From positions 1 to 8,879 of the forward strand of contig CANGRU010000047.1 of assembly GCA_947456315.1 (NCBI GenBank): a DNA stretch of 8,879 nucleotides, in the 5' to 3' direction. A model generated the notes under the pieces. That model was not told the origin of the DNA, made no database searches, and was given only the letters and a program-made list of their open reading frames with translations. Positions 1 to 6,497 of the stretch are shown here, in pieces. Position numbers and translations under genes: made by a program. This stretch comes from Beijerinckiaceae bacterium (lineage in GTDB: Bacteria > Pseudomonadota > Alphaproteobacteria > Rhizobiales > Beijerinckiaceae). The stretch's first letter is position 1. Every line of letters begins with the position of its first letter.

Positions 1-780
1 GGCGCACGCACCATCGAAACCATGGCGCGCTCCTGGCAGCGCCCCGCACCACAAAATGCGCCATGGGATTGGCGCGGATCGCCCGCTGCACCTGCGCAAG
101 GTTTTAACGATCAGCAACAGGCGTCTTTCGTATCCGATGTCGCGCTGCCACAGGCTGATATGCGTTCGCATGAAGCCGCTCTGCCTAGCGAAGCGCTGGA
201 TTCGCCGCTGGGGGCTGCGCGTGCGCAAGTGCACGACACCTACATCATCGCGCAGACGCGTGATGGCGTGGTGATTGTCGATCAGCACGCGGCGCACGAG
301 CGCCTTGTTTATGAGCGACTCAAAAAGCAACGCGAGCAAAACGGCATTGCGCGCCAGATGTTGCTGATCCCTGCCATTGTCGAGATGGACGAGGGTGATG
401 TGGACCGGCTGCTGGCGCACGCCGGGGAGCTTGAAAAATCAGGCCTCGCTGTTGAGAGTTTTGGCCCCGGTGCAGTCGCGGTGCGTGAAATGCCCTCCAT
501 TCTGGCGAAAGCTGATCCGCAACGTCTCGTGCGCGATGTGGCGGATACTCTGGCCGAGCATGGCTCTGCCACATCGCTGGCCAAGGGTCTGGACCATGTG
601 CTGGCGACCATGGCCTGCCACCATTCGGTGCGCGCAGGGCGGCGCCTGTCAGGCGAAGAAATGAATGCGCTCTTGCGCGAGATGGAAGCGACACCGGGCT
701 CGGGCCAGTGCAACCATGGTCGCCCGACTTATGTCGAGCTGAAGCTGGCAGATGTCGAGAAGCTGTTCGGGCGGCGCTGA
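1..780 (+). CDS. mutL: DNA mismatch repair protein MutL, C-terminal part (5' end outside window)
   Basis: The frame is open from base 1 and ends in TGA at 778–780, giving the last 259 residues of MutL; the N-terminal GHKL ATPase part lies upstream of the window. MutL links MutS mismatch recognition to strand removal, and MutL of bacteria without MutH carries its own endonuclease in the C-terminal dimerisation domain. Visible here: a low-complexity linker (about the first 70 residues), then DTYIIAQTRDGVVIVDQHAAHERL, whose DQHAAHERLVYE (about bases 280–315) fits the metal-binding motif DQHA(X)2E(X)4E. ACHHSVRAG and QCNHGRPTYVEL, near the end, match the ACR and CPHGRP regions that complete the nuclease site; P is replaced by N in the latter, which I believe is common in alphaproteobacteria. 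The product is therefore probably an active nicking MutL. It converges on rsmD, with a hairpin repeat between them. The internal ATG at 22 is not the start. Confidence 0.95.
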   Translation, partial: GARTIETMARSWQRPAPQNAPWDWRGSPAAPAQGFNDQQQASFVSDVALPQADMRSHEAALPSEALDSPLGAARAQVHDTYIIAQTRDGVVIVDQHAAHERLVYERLKKQREQNGIARQMLLIPAIVEMDEGDVDRLLAHAGELEKSGLAVESFGPGAVAVREMPSILAKADPQRLVRDVADTLAEHGSATSLAKGLDHVLATMACHHSVRAGRRLSGEEMNALLREMEATPGSGQCNHGRPTYVELKLADVEKLFGRR

Positions 781-907
781 CCTTCCCCTCTCCCGTTTCA
801 CGGGAGAGGGTGGCCCGCGTAGCGGGTCGGGTGAGGGTGGGTGCTGCTGAACCGCCCTCATCCGTCATGCTTCGCATGCCACCTTCTCCCGCCAGCGGGA
901 GAAGGGT
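781..907. repeat. Multi-hairpin intergenic palindrome between mutL and rsmD
   Basis: The whole gap between the two convergent genes is a chain of hairpins. First stem 786–795/801–810 (CCCTCTCCCG with loop TTTCA); second stem 814–818/822–826 (CCCGC, loop GTA); arm 829–837 that pairs with 855–863 apart from one G·T; small stem 866–870/874–878 (CATGC, loop TTC); last stem 882–892/895–905 (CCTTCTCCCGC, loop CA). It reads as a mobile palindromic repeat of the kind dispersed in Rhizobiales genomes. By position it probably ends transcription from both sides, although there is no U-tract typical of an intrinsic terminator. Its layout mirrors that of the element at 7941–8086. Confidence 0.8.
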
Positions 908-1465
908 TTACGCGCCAAACCGCGCAAACAGAACTTGCGTATCACCCGTCTCGCGCCGGTCAAGCGCTGTGAAGCCCTCCGGCAATGTCACCTGCGCATC
1001 GGCTTCTTCTTCAATCACACACAGCGCGCCATCGGCGAGCCAGCCGCCATCGCGCAACGAGACGAGTGCGCGCGGTGCGAGATCTTTGCCATAAGGCGGG
1101 TCGAGAAACACCAGTGTGAATGTGTCTTGCGGCGGCATGGGGCCGAGCTTGGTCGCATCGCGGCGCATGATGCGGGTGATGCCGCCCAGTCCCAGTGTTT
1201 CGATATTGCCGCGCAACAGCGCGCGGCCCTCATTGGAATCATCGACAAACAGCGCCAGCTCGGCACCGCGCGACAAGGCTTCAATGCCGAGCGCACCCGT
1301 GCCGGCAAACAGATCGATCACGCGCGCGCCTTCGCACGCATCATCATAGCCATGGGCCAGAATATTGAAGACTGTTTCGCGCAAACGGTCGGAGGTCGGC
1401 CGCACGAGCGAGCTCGTGGGGCTTTTCAGGCTCCGGCCTTTGAATTTGCCGCCGACGATGCGCAT
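908..1465 (-). CDS. rsmD: 16S rRNA (guanine(966)-N(2))-methyltransferase RsmD
   Basis: A 185-residue class I SAM-dependent methyltransferase that methylates N2 of G966 in 16S rRNA on the assembling 30S subunit. Visible: N-terminal MRIVGGKFKGRSL and RPTSDRLRETVFNIL (residues 22–36), typical of RsmD; SAM-binding loop DLFAGTGALG (51–60); catalytic DPPY (122–125). Length is normal for the family (about 185–200). The frame also opens with TTG at 1471, directly after the rluB stop, but I prefer ATG at 1465 because family members start MRIVGG. The start lies 6 bp after the TGA of rluB (1474–1472), so the two are surely one transcript and probably translationally coupled; any ribosome-binding site lies inside rluB. 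The stop TAA (910–908) abuts the hairpin repeat. Confidence 0.94.
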   Translation of the reverse strand: MRIVGGKFKGRSLKSPTSSLVRPTSDRLRETVFNILAHGYDDACEGARVIDLFAGTGALGIEALSRGAELALFVDDSNEGRALLRGNIETLGLGGITRIMRRDATKLGPMPPQDTFTLVFLDPPYGKDLAPRALVSLRDGGWLADGALCVIEEEADAQVTLPEGFTALDRRETGDTQVLFARFGA

Positions 1466-1471
1466 GCGCAA

Positions 1472-3187
1472 TCAGTCGCGGGGCTTGCGCGGCCCGCGCG
1501 GGCCATCGCCGCCTTTGAAGGGCGGTCTGCCGCCTGATGGCTTGCCTGCAAATTTGCCTGCAGGTTTACCACTCGAGCGGGATGAGCGTTCACCACGCTT
1601 GCCGGCATCGTCAGATTTACGCGGTCCGGGGCCGGAATCATTGCCCCATGGCTTGAACTCGCGCGGCTCTGAAATCGTCGCCTCGCGGCGGGGGCGCACG
1701 CCACGTTGGTCCATGGCACGCGGTGCGTCTTTGGCGTTGCGGCCAGTGCGCGGGCGCTCACCTAATGTGGCACTGCGCGGGGCATCGGGTCCGGGTGCGC
1801 CGGCAAAGCGGCGCGCATTGCGTGACTCGATGTTTTTCTTCGGACCGGTTGTGGCGACACGCTCGACAGACACGGTGCGGCCTTTGCGGTCGGCCGTTTC
1901 AGCGCGCTCGATGCGGCGGCGTTCTTTGGGGGCTTCTTCGCGCGCGGCGCGCAAGACCGAGACATGTTTGCGCGTGCGCGGTGCCGGACGATCTTTGCGC
2001 GGGCCGGGCTCTGCATCGGGTGCAACGACTTTTCCACGCGGCAAGCGCACGGGGCGGGCGTCTTCCGAAATCTCGCGGCCCGAGCGGTCGATTGCGGGTG
2101 ATGAAAAATCACAACCGGCTTCTTGCGTCAGCACGGGGCCAAGCTGTTCCATCAGCACGCGCGTGCGCACTTCATCGACAGCGCCTTCTTCCAGATCACC
2201 GAGCTGGAAGGGGCCGTAGGAGAGGCGGATCAAGCGATTGACGGCCAGTCCCAGATGTTCGAGCACGCGTTTGATTTCGCGGTTCTTGCCTTCGCGCAGG
2301 CCCATCGAGAGCCAGACATTGGCGCCTTGCACGCGATCAAGCGTGGCTTCAATGCCGGCATATTCGATGCCTTCGATGACAATGCCTTTGCGCAATTCAT
2401 CGAGCTTGGCTTGATCGGTCGAGCCATTGGCACGCACGCGGTAGCGGCGCAGCCAGCCGGTGGAGGGCAATTCCAGCACGCGTGCCAGACCACCATCATT
2501 GGTGAGCAGCAACAGGCCTTCGGTGTTGATGTCGAGGCGGCCAATCGACATGAGACGCGGCAGGCCTTCGGGCATCGCGTCGAAAATGGTCGGACGACCT
2601 TCGGGATCGCGATCCGTTGTCACATATCCACGCGGCTTGTGGAACATGAACAGACGCGTGCGCTCGCGCGCGGCAATCGGCTTGCCGTCAATCGTGATGC
2701 GATCTTCGGGCGTCACATTGACGGCAGGGCTTTCGAGTTTGACGCCATTGACGGCAACGCGGCCTTGCGAGATCCACAATTCGGCATCGCGACGCGAGCA
2801 CAGGCCGACGCGCGCCATGACTTTGGCAATGCGGTCACCAGCGAAAGCCGATGGCACATCAGACTGTGGTGCGCGCAAAACGCGGCGCGGCTTTTGCGGT
2901 TTGTCGTAGCTGCGGGATGGTGGCTTGTCGAAGCTGCGTCCCTCGGGCTTGGCGTAGCTGCGTGACGCGGGCTTTTCAAAGCTGCGTTCTTCGGGCTTGC
3001 CATAGCCGCGTGGGGCAGGCTTGTCGAAGCTGCGTCCTTCAGGCTTGGCGTAGCTGCTGCGTCTCTCGGGCTTGCCGCCGGGCTTGCCAGCGGGTTTGCC
3101 ATAGGATTTTCCAGCGGGTTTCCCGCCTTTTGATGCGCGATCCGGCTTGCGCGGACCGCGGCTTTTCTGATCTCTGTCATCGCTCAT
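1472..3187 (-). CDS. rluB: Pseudouridine synthase, RluB/RsuA family, with long low-complexity tails
   Basis: A 571-residue RsuA/RluB/E/F-type enzyme that isomerises uridine to pseudouridine in rRNA; in E. coli RluB acts on U2605 of 23S rRNA. Residues 1–105 are a basic Lys/Gly/Pro/Arg-rich segment with a 16-residue tandem repeat (46–93). An S4 RNA-binding domain covers about 118–166 (RIAKVMARVGLCSRRDAELW). The catalytic domain is about 176–350: FHKPRGYVTT, the catalytic Asp219 in GRLDINTEGLLLL, and GLREGKNREIKRVLEHLG. Residues 351–571 form a disordered, Arg/Lys/Gly/Pro-rich tail ending in SGKPAGKFAGKPSGG, which echoes GKPAGKSYGKPAGKPGG near the N terminus. E. coli RluB is about half this length. 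The frame stays open upstream to 3742, antisense to tadA, but ATG 3187 (MSDDRDQ) is preferred because an earlier start would overlap tadA. rsmD follows immediately. The substrate site is inferred from family membership only. Confidence 0.9.
   Translation of the reverse strand: MSDDRDQKSRGPRKPDRASKGGKPAGKSYGKPAGKPGGKPERRSSYAKPEGRSFDKPAPRGYGKPEERSFEKPASRSYAKPEGRSFDKPPSRSYDKPQKPRRVLRAPQSDVPSAFAGDRIAKVMARVGLCSRRDAELWISQGRVAVNGVKLESPAVNVTPEDRITIDGKPIAARERTRLFMFHKPRGYVTTDRDPEGRPTIFDAMPEGLPRLMSIGRLDINTEGLLLLTNDGGLARVLELPSTGWLRRYRVRANGSTDQAKLDELRKGIVIEGIEYAGIEATLDRVQGANVWLSMGLREGKNREIKRVLEHLGLAVNRLIRLSYGPFQLGDLEEGAVDEVRTRVLMEQLGPVLTQEAGCDFSSPAIDRSGREISEDARPVRLPRGKVVAPDAEPGPRKDRPAPRTRKHVSVLRAAREEAPKERRRIERAETADRKGRTVSVERVATTGPKKNIESRNARRFAGAPGPDAPRSATLGERPRTGRNAKDAPRAMDQRGVRPRREATISEPREFKPWGNDSGPGPRKSDDAGKRGERSSRSSGKPAGKFAGKPSGGRPPFKGGDGPRGPRKPRD
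2909..3052 (-). repeat. Three tandem 48-bp units inside rluB
   Basis: Three in-frame 48-bp units (3052–3005, 3004–2957, 2956–2909) encode YAKPEGRSFDKPAPRG, YGKPEERSFEKPASRS and YAKPEGRSFDKPPSRS, followed by the start of a fourth (YDKP). The units differ at few positions, so they look like recent duplications by slippage or unequal exchange. The product is a flexible basic linker in front of the S4 domain. Confidence 0.92.
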
Positions 3188-3226
3188 GCGCTCTGATAGC
3201 AGAGAGCACCTAGGAAAGTCGATTGG
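3188..3226. promoter_or_regulatory. Divergent rluB/tadA start region with a small inverted repeat
   Basis: Only 39 bp separate the two divergent start codons. The gap holds the inverted repeat CTCTG-ATAG-CAGAG (3191–3204) and, for tadA, AGGAAA at 3212–3217, nine bases before ATG. It is too short for two full promoters, so the promoter elements must overlap each other or the coding regions. I see no convincing −35/−10 pair, and whether the inverted repeat binds a regulator is unknown. Confidence 0.35.
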
Positions 3227-3673
3227 ATGACGAGCCAAGACCCACTTTCGTTGGCCTTTGATATGGCCCGGGCCGCCGCCGCCCTTGGCGAGGTGCCCGT
3301 TGGGGCCGTTGTGGTGCGCGAGGGGGAGGTTTTGGGGGCCGCCGGCAACAGGACCCTGACCGACAAGGATCCCACCGCCCATGCCGAAGTGCTGGCCATC
3401 CGGCAGGCGGCGGCCAAAATCGGCTCCGAGCGGCTGATCGGCTGCGATCTCTATGTGACCCTGGAGCCGTGCGCCATGTGCGCGGGGGCGATTTCCTTTG
3501 CCCGCCTCCGGCGCCTCTATTTCGCGGCTCCCGACCCCAAGGGCGGGGCGGTGGAGTTCGGCCCGCGCTTTTTCAGCCAGCCGACCTGCCACCATGCGCC
3601 CGAGGTCTATGGCGGGATTCGCGAGAGTGAGGCGGCCGAGCTGCTGCGTGACTTTTTCAAAGAGCGGCGCTAG
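3227..3673 (+). CDS. tadA: tRNA-specific adenosine deaminase TadA
   Basis: A 148-residue zinc-dependent deaminase that converts A34 to inosine in the anticodon of tRNA-Arg(ACG), an essential step in most bacteria. The sequence shows the zinc site directly: HAE at residues 52–54 (zinc ligand His52 and proton shuttle Glu54) and PCAMC at 81–85 (ligands Cys82 and Cys85). GEVPVGAVVV (21–30), GNRTLTDKDPTAHAE and the C-terminal PEVYGGIRESEAAELLRDFF are typical of TadA rather than cytidine deaminase. Length is normal. The start ATG 3227 is supported by AGGAAA nine bases upstream and by the usual N-terminal helix. It diverges from rluB, an arrangement that I recall as common in Rhizobiales. Downstream comes a palindromic repeat, so it is probably transcribed alone. 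Confidence 0.95.
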   Translation: MTSQDPLSLAFDMARAAAALGEVPVGAVVVREGEVLGAAGNRTLTDKDPTAHAEVLAIRQAAAKIGSERLIGCDLYVTLEPCAMCAGAISFARLRRLYFAAPDPKGGAVEFGPRFFSQPTCHHAPEVYGGIRESEAAELLRDFFKERR

Positions 3674-3691
3674 TCCGTGTGCAAGAGCGCC

Positions 3692-3781
3692 CGTCATTGC
3701 GAGGAGGGCCACAGGCCCGACCCGGCAATCCAGAGGCGACAAGCAGGGCTTCTGGATTGCTTCGCTTCGCTCGCAATGACG
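3692..3781. repeat. Palindromic repeat, CGTCATTGCGAG family, copy A
   Basis: Outer arms CGTCATTGCGAG (3692–3703) and CTCGCAATGACG (3770–3781) are perfect reverse complements. Inside, GCAATCCAGA (3725–3734) pairs with TCTGGATTGC (3751–3760). The left arm carries a 21-nt stretch (3704–3724) with its own hairpin GGGCC-ACA-GGCCC (3706–3718), absent from the right arm. The copy sits between tadA and the binding-protein gene and ends nine bases before the AGGAG of the latter. It may fold in the mRNA, ending tadA transcription or shaping the next leader. Confidence 0.9.
3746..3781 (+). repeat. Left half of a perfect 36-bp inverted repeat around the binding-protein gene
   Basis: The right arm of repeat copy A (3746–3781) is the exact reverse complement of 4956–4991, the left arm of copy B. 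The pair brackets the binding-protein gene, ending 18 bp before its start codon and beginning 4 bp after its stop. Confidence 0.9.
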
Positions 3782-3789
3782 ACGCTAAT

Positions 3790-3794
3790 AGGAG
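3790..3794 (+). promoter_or_regulatory. Ribosome-binding site of the binding-protein gene
   Basis: AGGAG at 3790–3794 precedes two consecutive ATG codons (3797 and 3800). The spacing is 2 nt to the first and 5 nt to the second, so the second is the better start. Confidence 0.7.
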
Positions 3795-3799
3795 TGATG

Positions 3800-4951
3800 A
3801 TGCGACGTCTGTTATTGACCTGTTTGTCTGTTCTGTTGGCGAGCGCAGCACTTGCCGCCGAGCCGTTTCGCGTCGGCCTTATTCTGCCGTTGAGCGGACC
3901 TTTTGCGGGCTCCATCGGCCGTCAGGTCGAGAATGGCGCGCGGCTGTGGCTGCAAACGTATGGTGCCGAGGTGGCGGGCCAGCGCATCGAGCTGGTGGTG
4001 AAAGATGACGGCGGTAATGCCGATGTCACGCGCCGCATCGCGCAAGAGCTGGTCACCAATGAGCGCGTCGATGTGCTGGCAGGCTTCGGGCTGACGCCGC
4101 TGGCCTTTGCGGCCGCACCGGTTGCCGCACGCGCGCAAGTGCCGATGATTGTCATGGCGGCGGCAACATCCTCCATCACCGAACAAAATGGCTTTGTGCT
4201 GCGCACCTCTTTCACCATGGCGCAAAATACCATGCCGCTCGCGCAATGGGCGGCGCGCCAGGGCATGAAGAAAGTCGTCACGCTGGTGTCGGATTATGGC
4301 CCGGGACAGGATGCAGAAAAGGCCTTTGTGAAAGCCTTTTCTGAAAGTGGCGGGGTGGTGGCCGACAGTCTGCGCGCCCCACTGGCGAGCCCCGCTTTCG
4401 GGCCGTTTCTGCAGCGTGCGAAAGATTTGCAGCCTGATGCTTTGTTTCTCTTCGTGCCCAACGGGCAGGGCGCTGATCTGATGAAAGCGGTCGCCGAGCG
4501 CGGCTTCAAAGAGGCGGGCATCAAGGTCATTGCGACAGGTGATGTGGTCGATGACATATCGCTCAATGATATGGGCGATGTGGTGCTGGGCATGATCACC
4601 TCGCATCATTATTCCGCAGCCCATGCGAGTGCGGAGAATGAGGCCTATCGTTCAAGCTTCATGAAAGCCTTCGGCGTGCGCCCCAATCTGATGGCGATTG
4701 GTGGTTATGACGGCATGAAGCTGATTGCCGAAGCTTTGAAAGCCAGCGAGGGCAAAGCGCGCGGTGCGGCGCTTGTTGAGGCGATGAAAGGCAAGGCGTG
4801 GGTCAGCCCGCGTGGACCGATTGCGATTGATTCTGCCACACGCGACATTGTGCAGACTGTCTATATCCGCGAAGTGAAACGCGTGAATGGCGAATTGTGG
4901 AATGTCGAGTTTGATTCCGTTTCAGCTGTAAAAGACCCGGCGAAGAACTAA
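3800..4951 (+). CDS. Periplasmic substrate-binding protein of a branched-chain amino acid-type ABC transporter
   Basis: A 383-residue exported protein of the Leu/Ile/Val-binding type (Peripla_BP_6). Residues 1–19 form a Sec signal peptide (MRRLLLTCLSVLLASAALA) with likely cleavage at ALA|AEPF; Cys8 is not in a lipobox, so it should be soluble in the periplasm. The mature part begins FRVGLILPLSGPFAGSIGRQVENGARLW, the classic opening of the family, followed by IELVVKDDGGNADVTRRIAQELV, DVLAGFG and, in the second lobe, VVTLVSDYGPGQDAEKAF, all usual. Length is normal. No permease or ATPase gene is adjacent, so it is an orphan; the ligand cannot be read from sequence, and amino acids, amides or aromatic acids are all possible in this family. 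ATG 3797 is an alternative start. The same frame is open back to 3677 through repeat copy A, but that part is repeat-derived and the signal peptide fixes the start. It is the only non-housekeeping gene here. Confidence 0.88.
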   Translation: MRRLLLTCLSVLLASAALAAEPFRVGLILPLSGPFAGSIGRQVENGARLWLQTYGAEVAGQRIELVVKDDGGNADVTRRIAQELVTNERVDVLAGFGLTPLAFAAAPVAARAQVPMIVMAAATSSITEQNGFVLRTSFTMAQNTMPLAQWAARQGMKKVVTLVSDYGPGQDAEKAFVKAFSESGGVVADSLRAPLASPAFGPFLQRAKDLQPDALFLFVPNGQGADLMKAVAERGFKEAGIKVIATGDVVDDISLNDMGDVVLGMITSHHYSAAHASAENEAYRSSFMKAFGVRPNLMAIGGYDGMKLIAEALKASEGKARGAALVEAMKGKAWVSPRGPIAIDSATRDIVQTVYIREVKRVNGELWNVEFDSVSAVKDPAKN

Positions 4952-4953
4952 GC

Positions 4954-5041
4954 GCCGTCATTGCGAGCGAAGCGAAGCAATCCAGAAGCCCCACGCGAGG
5001 CCTCTGGATTGCTTCGTCGCTTTGCTCCTCGCAATGACGGC
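4954..5041. repeat. Palindromic repeat, CGTCATTGCGAG family, copy B
   Basis: Outer arms GCCGTCATTGCGAG (4954–4967) and CTCGCAATGACGGC (5028–5041) are perfect reverse complements; inner arms GCAATCCAGA (4977–4986) and TCTGGATTGC (5003–5012) also pair. It starts 2 bp after the binding-protein stop codon and ends 11 bp before the purD stop, filling the convergent gap, and so may act as a two-way transcription terminator. Its left arm equals the inverted right arm of copy A, whereas CTCCTCGCAATG in its right arm (5025–5036) matches the CATTGCGAGGAG in the left arm of copy A. Confidence 0.9.
4956..4991 (-). repeat. Right half of the perfect 36-bp inverted repeat around the binding-protein gene
   Basis: Exact reverse complement of 3746–3781. 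Recombination between the two would invert the binding-protein gene. Confidence 0.9.
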
Positions 5042-5052
5042 CTTTCAGGCCG

Positions 5053-6318
5053 TTACTTCAACGCCCGCCAGCCGATATCGCGGCGGCAGAAACCTTCCGG
5101 CCAGTCGATCACATTGAGCCCCGCATAAGCACGCTCGCGTGCGTCTCGCAGGCTGGTGCCCAGTCCTGTGATGTTCAGCACGCGACCACCATTGGCAACA
5201 AGCTTGTCGCCCTCGCGCTTTGTGCCGGCATGAAAGACGATTGTTTCGCTCATCGCTTCTGCTTTTTCGACACCGCGGATGGTGCTGCCCTTCTGCGGAT
5301 TTTCGGGATAGCCTTTGGCTGCAAATACCACCGTCAATGCAGTGCTGTCAGACAGTTTCACAGGCTCTGCGCGCAGATGGCCTTGGGCGCATTGCATGAG
5401 CAGCGGCAGCAGGTCTTCCTGCAGGCGCGGCAGCATGACTTGCGTTTCCGGATCGCCGAAACGCGCGTTGAATTCGATCAGTTTCGGGCCGTCTTTGGTG
5501 AGCATCAGGCCTGCAAACAGCACACCTTTGTAAGGCGCGCCGCGCGCTTTCATGCCGATCAGGGTCGGCTCGATGATCTCGCGCATGACACGCGCGCTCA
5601 TTTCAGCTGTCATAACGGGCGCGGGCGAATAAGCGCCCATGCCGCCAGTATTGGGGCCAGTGTCACCTTCGCCCACGCGCTTGTGGTCTTGCGCGGAGGC
5701 AAAGGCGAGTGCGCGTTCACCATCACATAGCGCGAAGAAAGAGGCTTCTTCGCCTTCCATGAATTCTTCGATGACGAGTTCGGCACCCGCCTCACCAAAA
5801 GCACCGCCGAAAATCATCTCGACCGCATCGCGCGCTTCCGTGTCGGACATGGCGACGATGACGCCTTTGCCGGCGGCAAGGCCATCGGCTTTGACCACGA
5901 TGGGTGCGGGATGAGTATCGAGGTAGGCGAGTGCGGCGGCTTTGGTGGTGAAGCGGCCATAGGCGGCGGTGGGAATGTGAAAATCGCGCGCGAGATCTTT
6001 GGTGAAGCCTTTCGAGCCTTCGAGCTGGGCGGCGGCTTTGGTGGGGCCGAAAGCGGGAATGCCCGCGCGATCCAGATCATCGACAAGGCCCGCCACCAGC
6101 GGGGCTTCGGGGCCGACAACCACAAAGCCGATTTTCATGAGGCGGCAGAAATCCACAACGGCCGCATGGTTGGTCACGTCCAGCGTGACGCATTCGGCGA
6201 GCTTGGCGATGCCGGGATTGCCGGGCGCAGCGAAAAGCTTGGCCAGCTGCGGGCTCTTGGTCAGAGCCAAAGCCAGAGCATGTTCGCGGCCGCCGGAGCC
6301 GATGAGGAGGACGTTCAT
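5053..6318 (-). CDS. purD: Phosphoribosylamine–glycine ligase PurD
   Basis: A 421-residue GAR synthetase that joins glycine to 5-phosphoribosylamine using ATP, the second step of de novo purine synthesis in the cytosol. Visible: N-terminal GSGGREHAL (residues 7–15); ATP-grasp segment [12 protein letters not shown] (142–153); [10 protein letters not shown] (221–230); and the PurD signature [12 protein letters not shown] (282–293), whose Glu and Asn fit the metal-binding role. Length is standard (E. coli about 429). The start is ATG 6318 ([10 protein letters not shown]), with AAAGG seven bases upstream on the minus strand. The frame is open further to 6468, but that part runs through repeat copy C and translates as repeat-derived [10 protein letters not shown], so it is not used. 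It is transcribed away from xseA and converges on the binding-protein gene. Confidence 0.95.
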   Translation of the reverse strand: MNVLLIGSGGREHALALALTKSPQLAKLFAAPGNPGIAKLAECVTLDVTNHAAVVDFCRLMKIGFVVVGPEAPLVAGLVDDLDRAGIPAFGPTKAAAQLEGSKGFTKDLARDFHIPTAAYGRFTTKAAALAYLDTHPAPIVVKADGLAAGKGVIVAMSDTEARDAVEMIFGGAFGEAGAELVIEEFMEGEEASFFALCDGERALAFASAQDHKRVGEGDTGPNTGGMGAYSPAPVMTAEMSARVMREIIEPTLIGMKARGAPYKGVLFAGLMLTKDGPKLIEFNARFGDPETQVMLPRLQEDLLPLLMQCAQGHLRAEPVKLSDSTALTVVFAAKGYPENPQKGSTIRGVEKAEAMSETIVFHAGTKREGDKLVANGGRVLNITGLGTSLRDARERAYAGLNVIDWPEGFCRRDIGWRALK

Positions 6319-6497
6319 GGGGAAGCCTTTGGGGCGGTTCAAAAAGGGTCGCCCCCTCTTAAGGCTTGGGGGGCAAAGGCGCAATTCGGGCCCCGTCATT
6401 GCGAGCGCAGCGAAGCAATCCAGTGGCAGCACGTGCGGCCTCTGGATGGCTTCGCCTTTGGCTCGCAATGACGGACGCTCTGGGGCATAAATGGCCC
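6319..6497. promoter_or_regulatory. Divergent purD/xseA intergenic region
   Basis: The 179 bp between the divergent start codons must carry both promoters. Nearly half is repeat copy C. The remainder (6319–6393) contains an inverted repeat GGGGCG (6331–6336)/CGCCCC (6350–6355) and G-rich runs. I see no −10/−35 pair good enough to name and no PUR-box-like operator, so promoter positions are left open. Confidence 0.35.
6393..6474. repeat. Palindromic repeat, CGTCATTGCGAG family, copy C
   Basis: Outer arms CCGTCATTGCGAGC (6393–6406) and GCTCGCAATGACGG (6461–6474) are perfect reverse complements. The inner arms GCAATCCAG (6415–6423) and CTGGATGGC (6442–6450) have one mismatch, so this copy looks more decayed or divergent than A and B. 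It lies between divergent genes and 23 bp before the chosen xseA start, an unusual place for a terminator-like palindrome. Confidence 0.88.

Noticed and set aside
1365..2219. Long plus-strand frames opposite rsmD and rluB (for example 1365–2219 and 2123–2965)
   Set aside because: They are Arg/Ser/Pro- or His/Ala-rich shadows of the minus-strand genes with no recognisable domain.
3188..3742. Upstream extension of the rluB frame by 185 codons, antisense to all of tadA
   Set aside because: Its only support is an open frame opposite a GC-rich real gene. TadA is certain, and MSDDRDQ at 3187 gives a sensible start; the extension resembles no domain I know.
3692..6474. CRISPR-like array from the recurring CGTCATTGCGAG motif
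   Set aside because: Copies are 1.2–1.4 kb apart with genes between, are self-palindromic, and have no regular short spacers.
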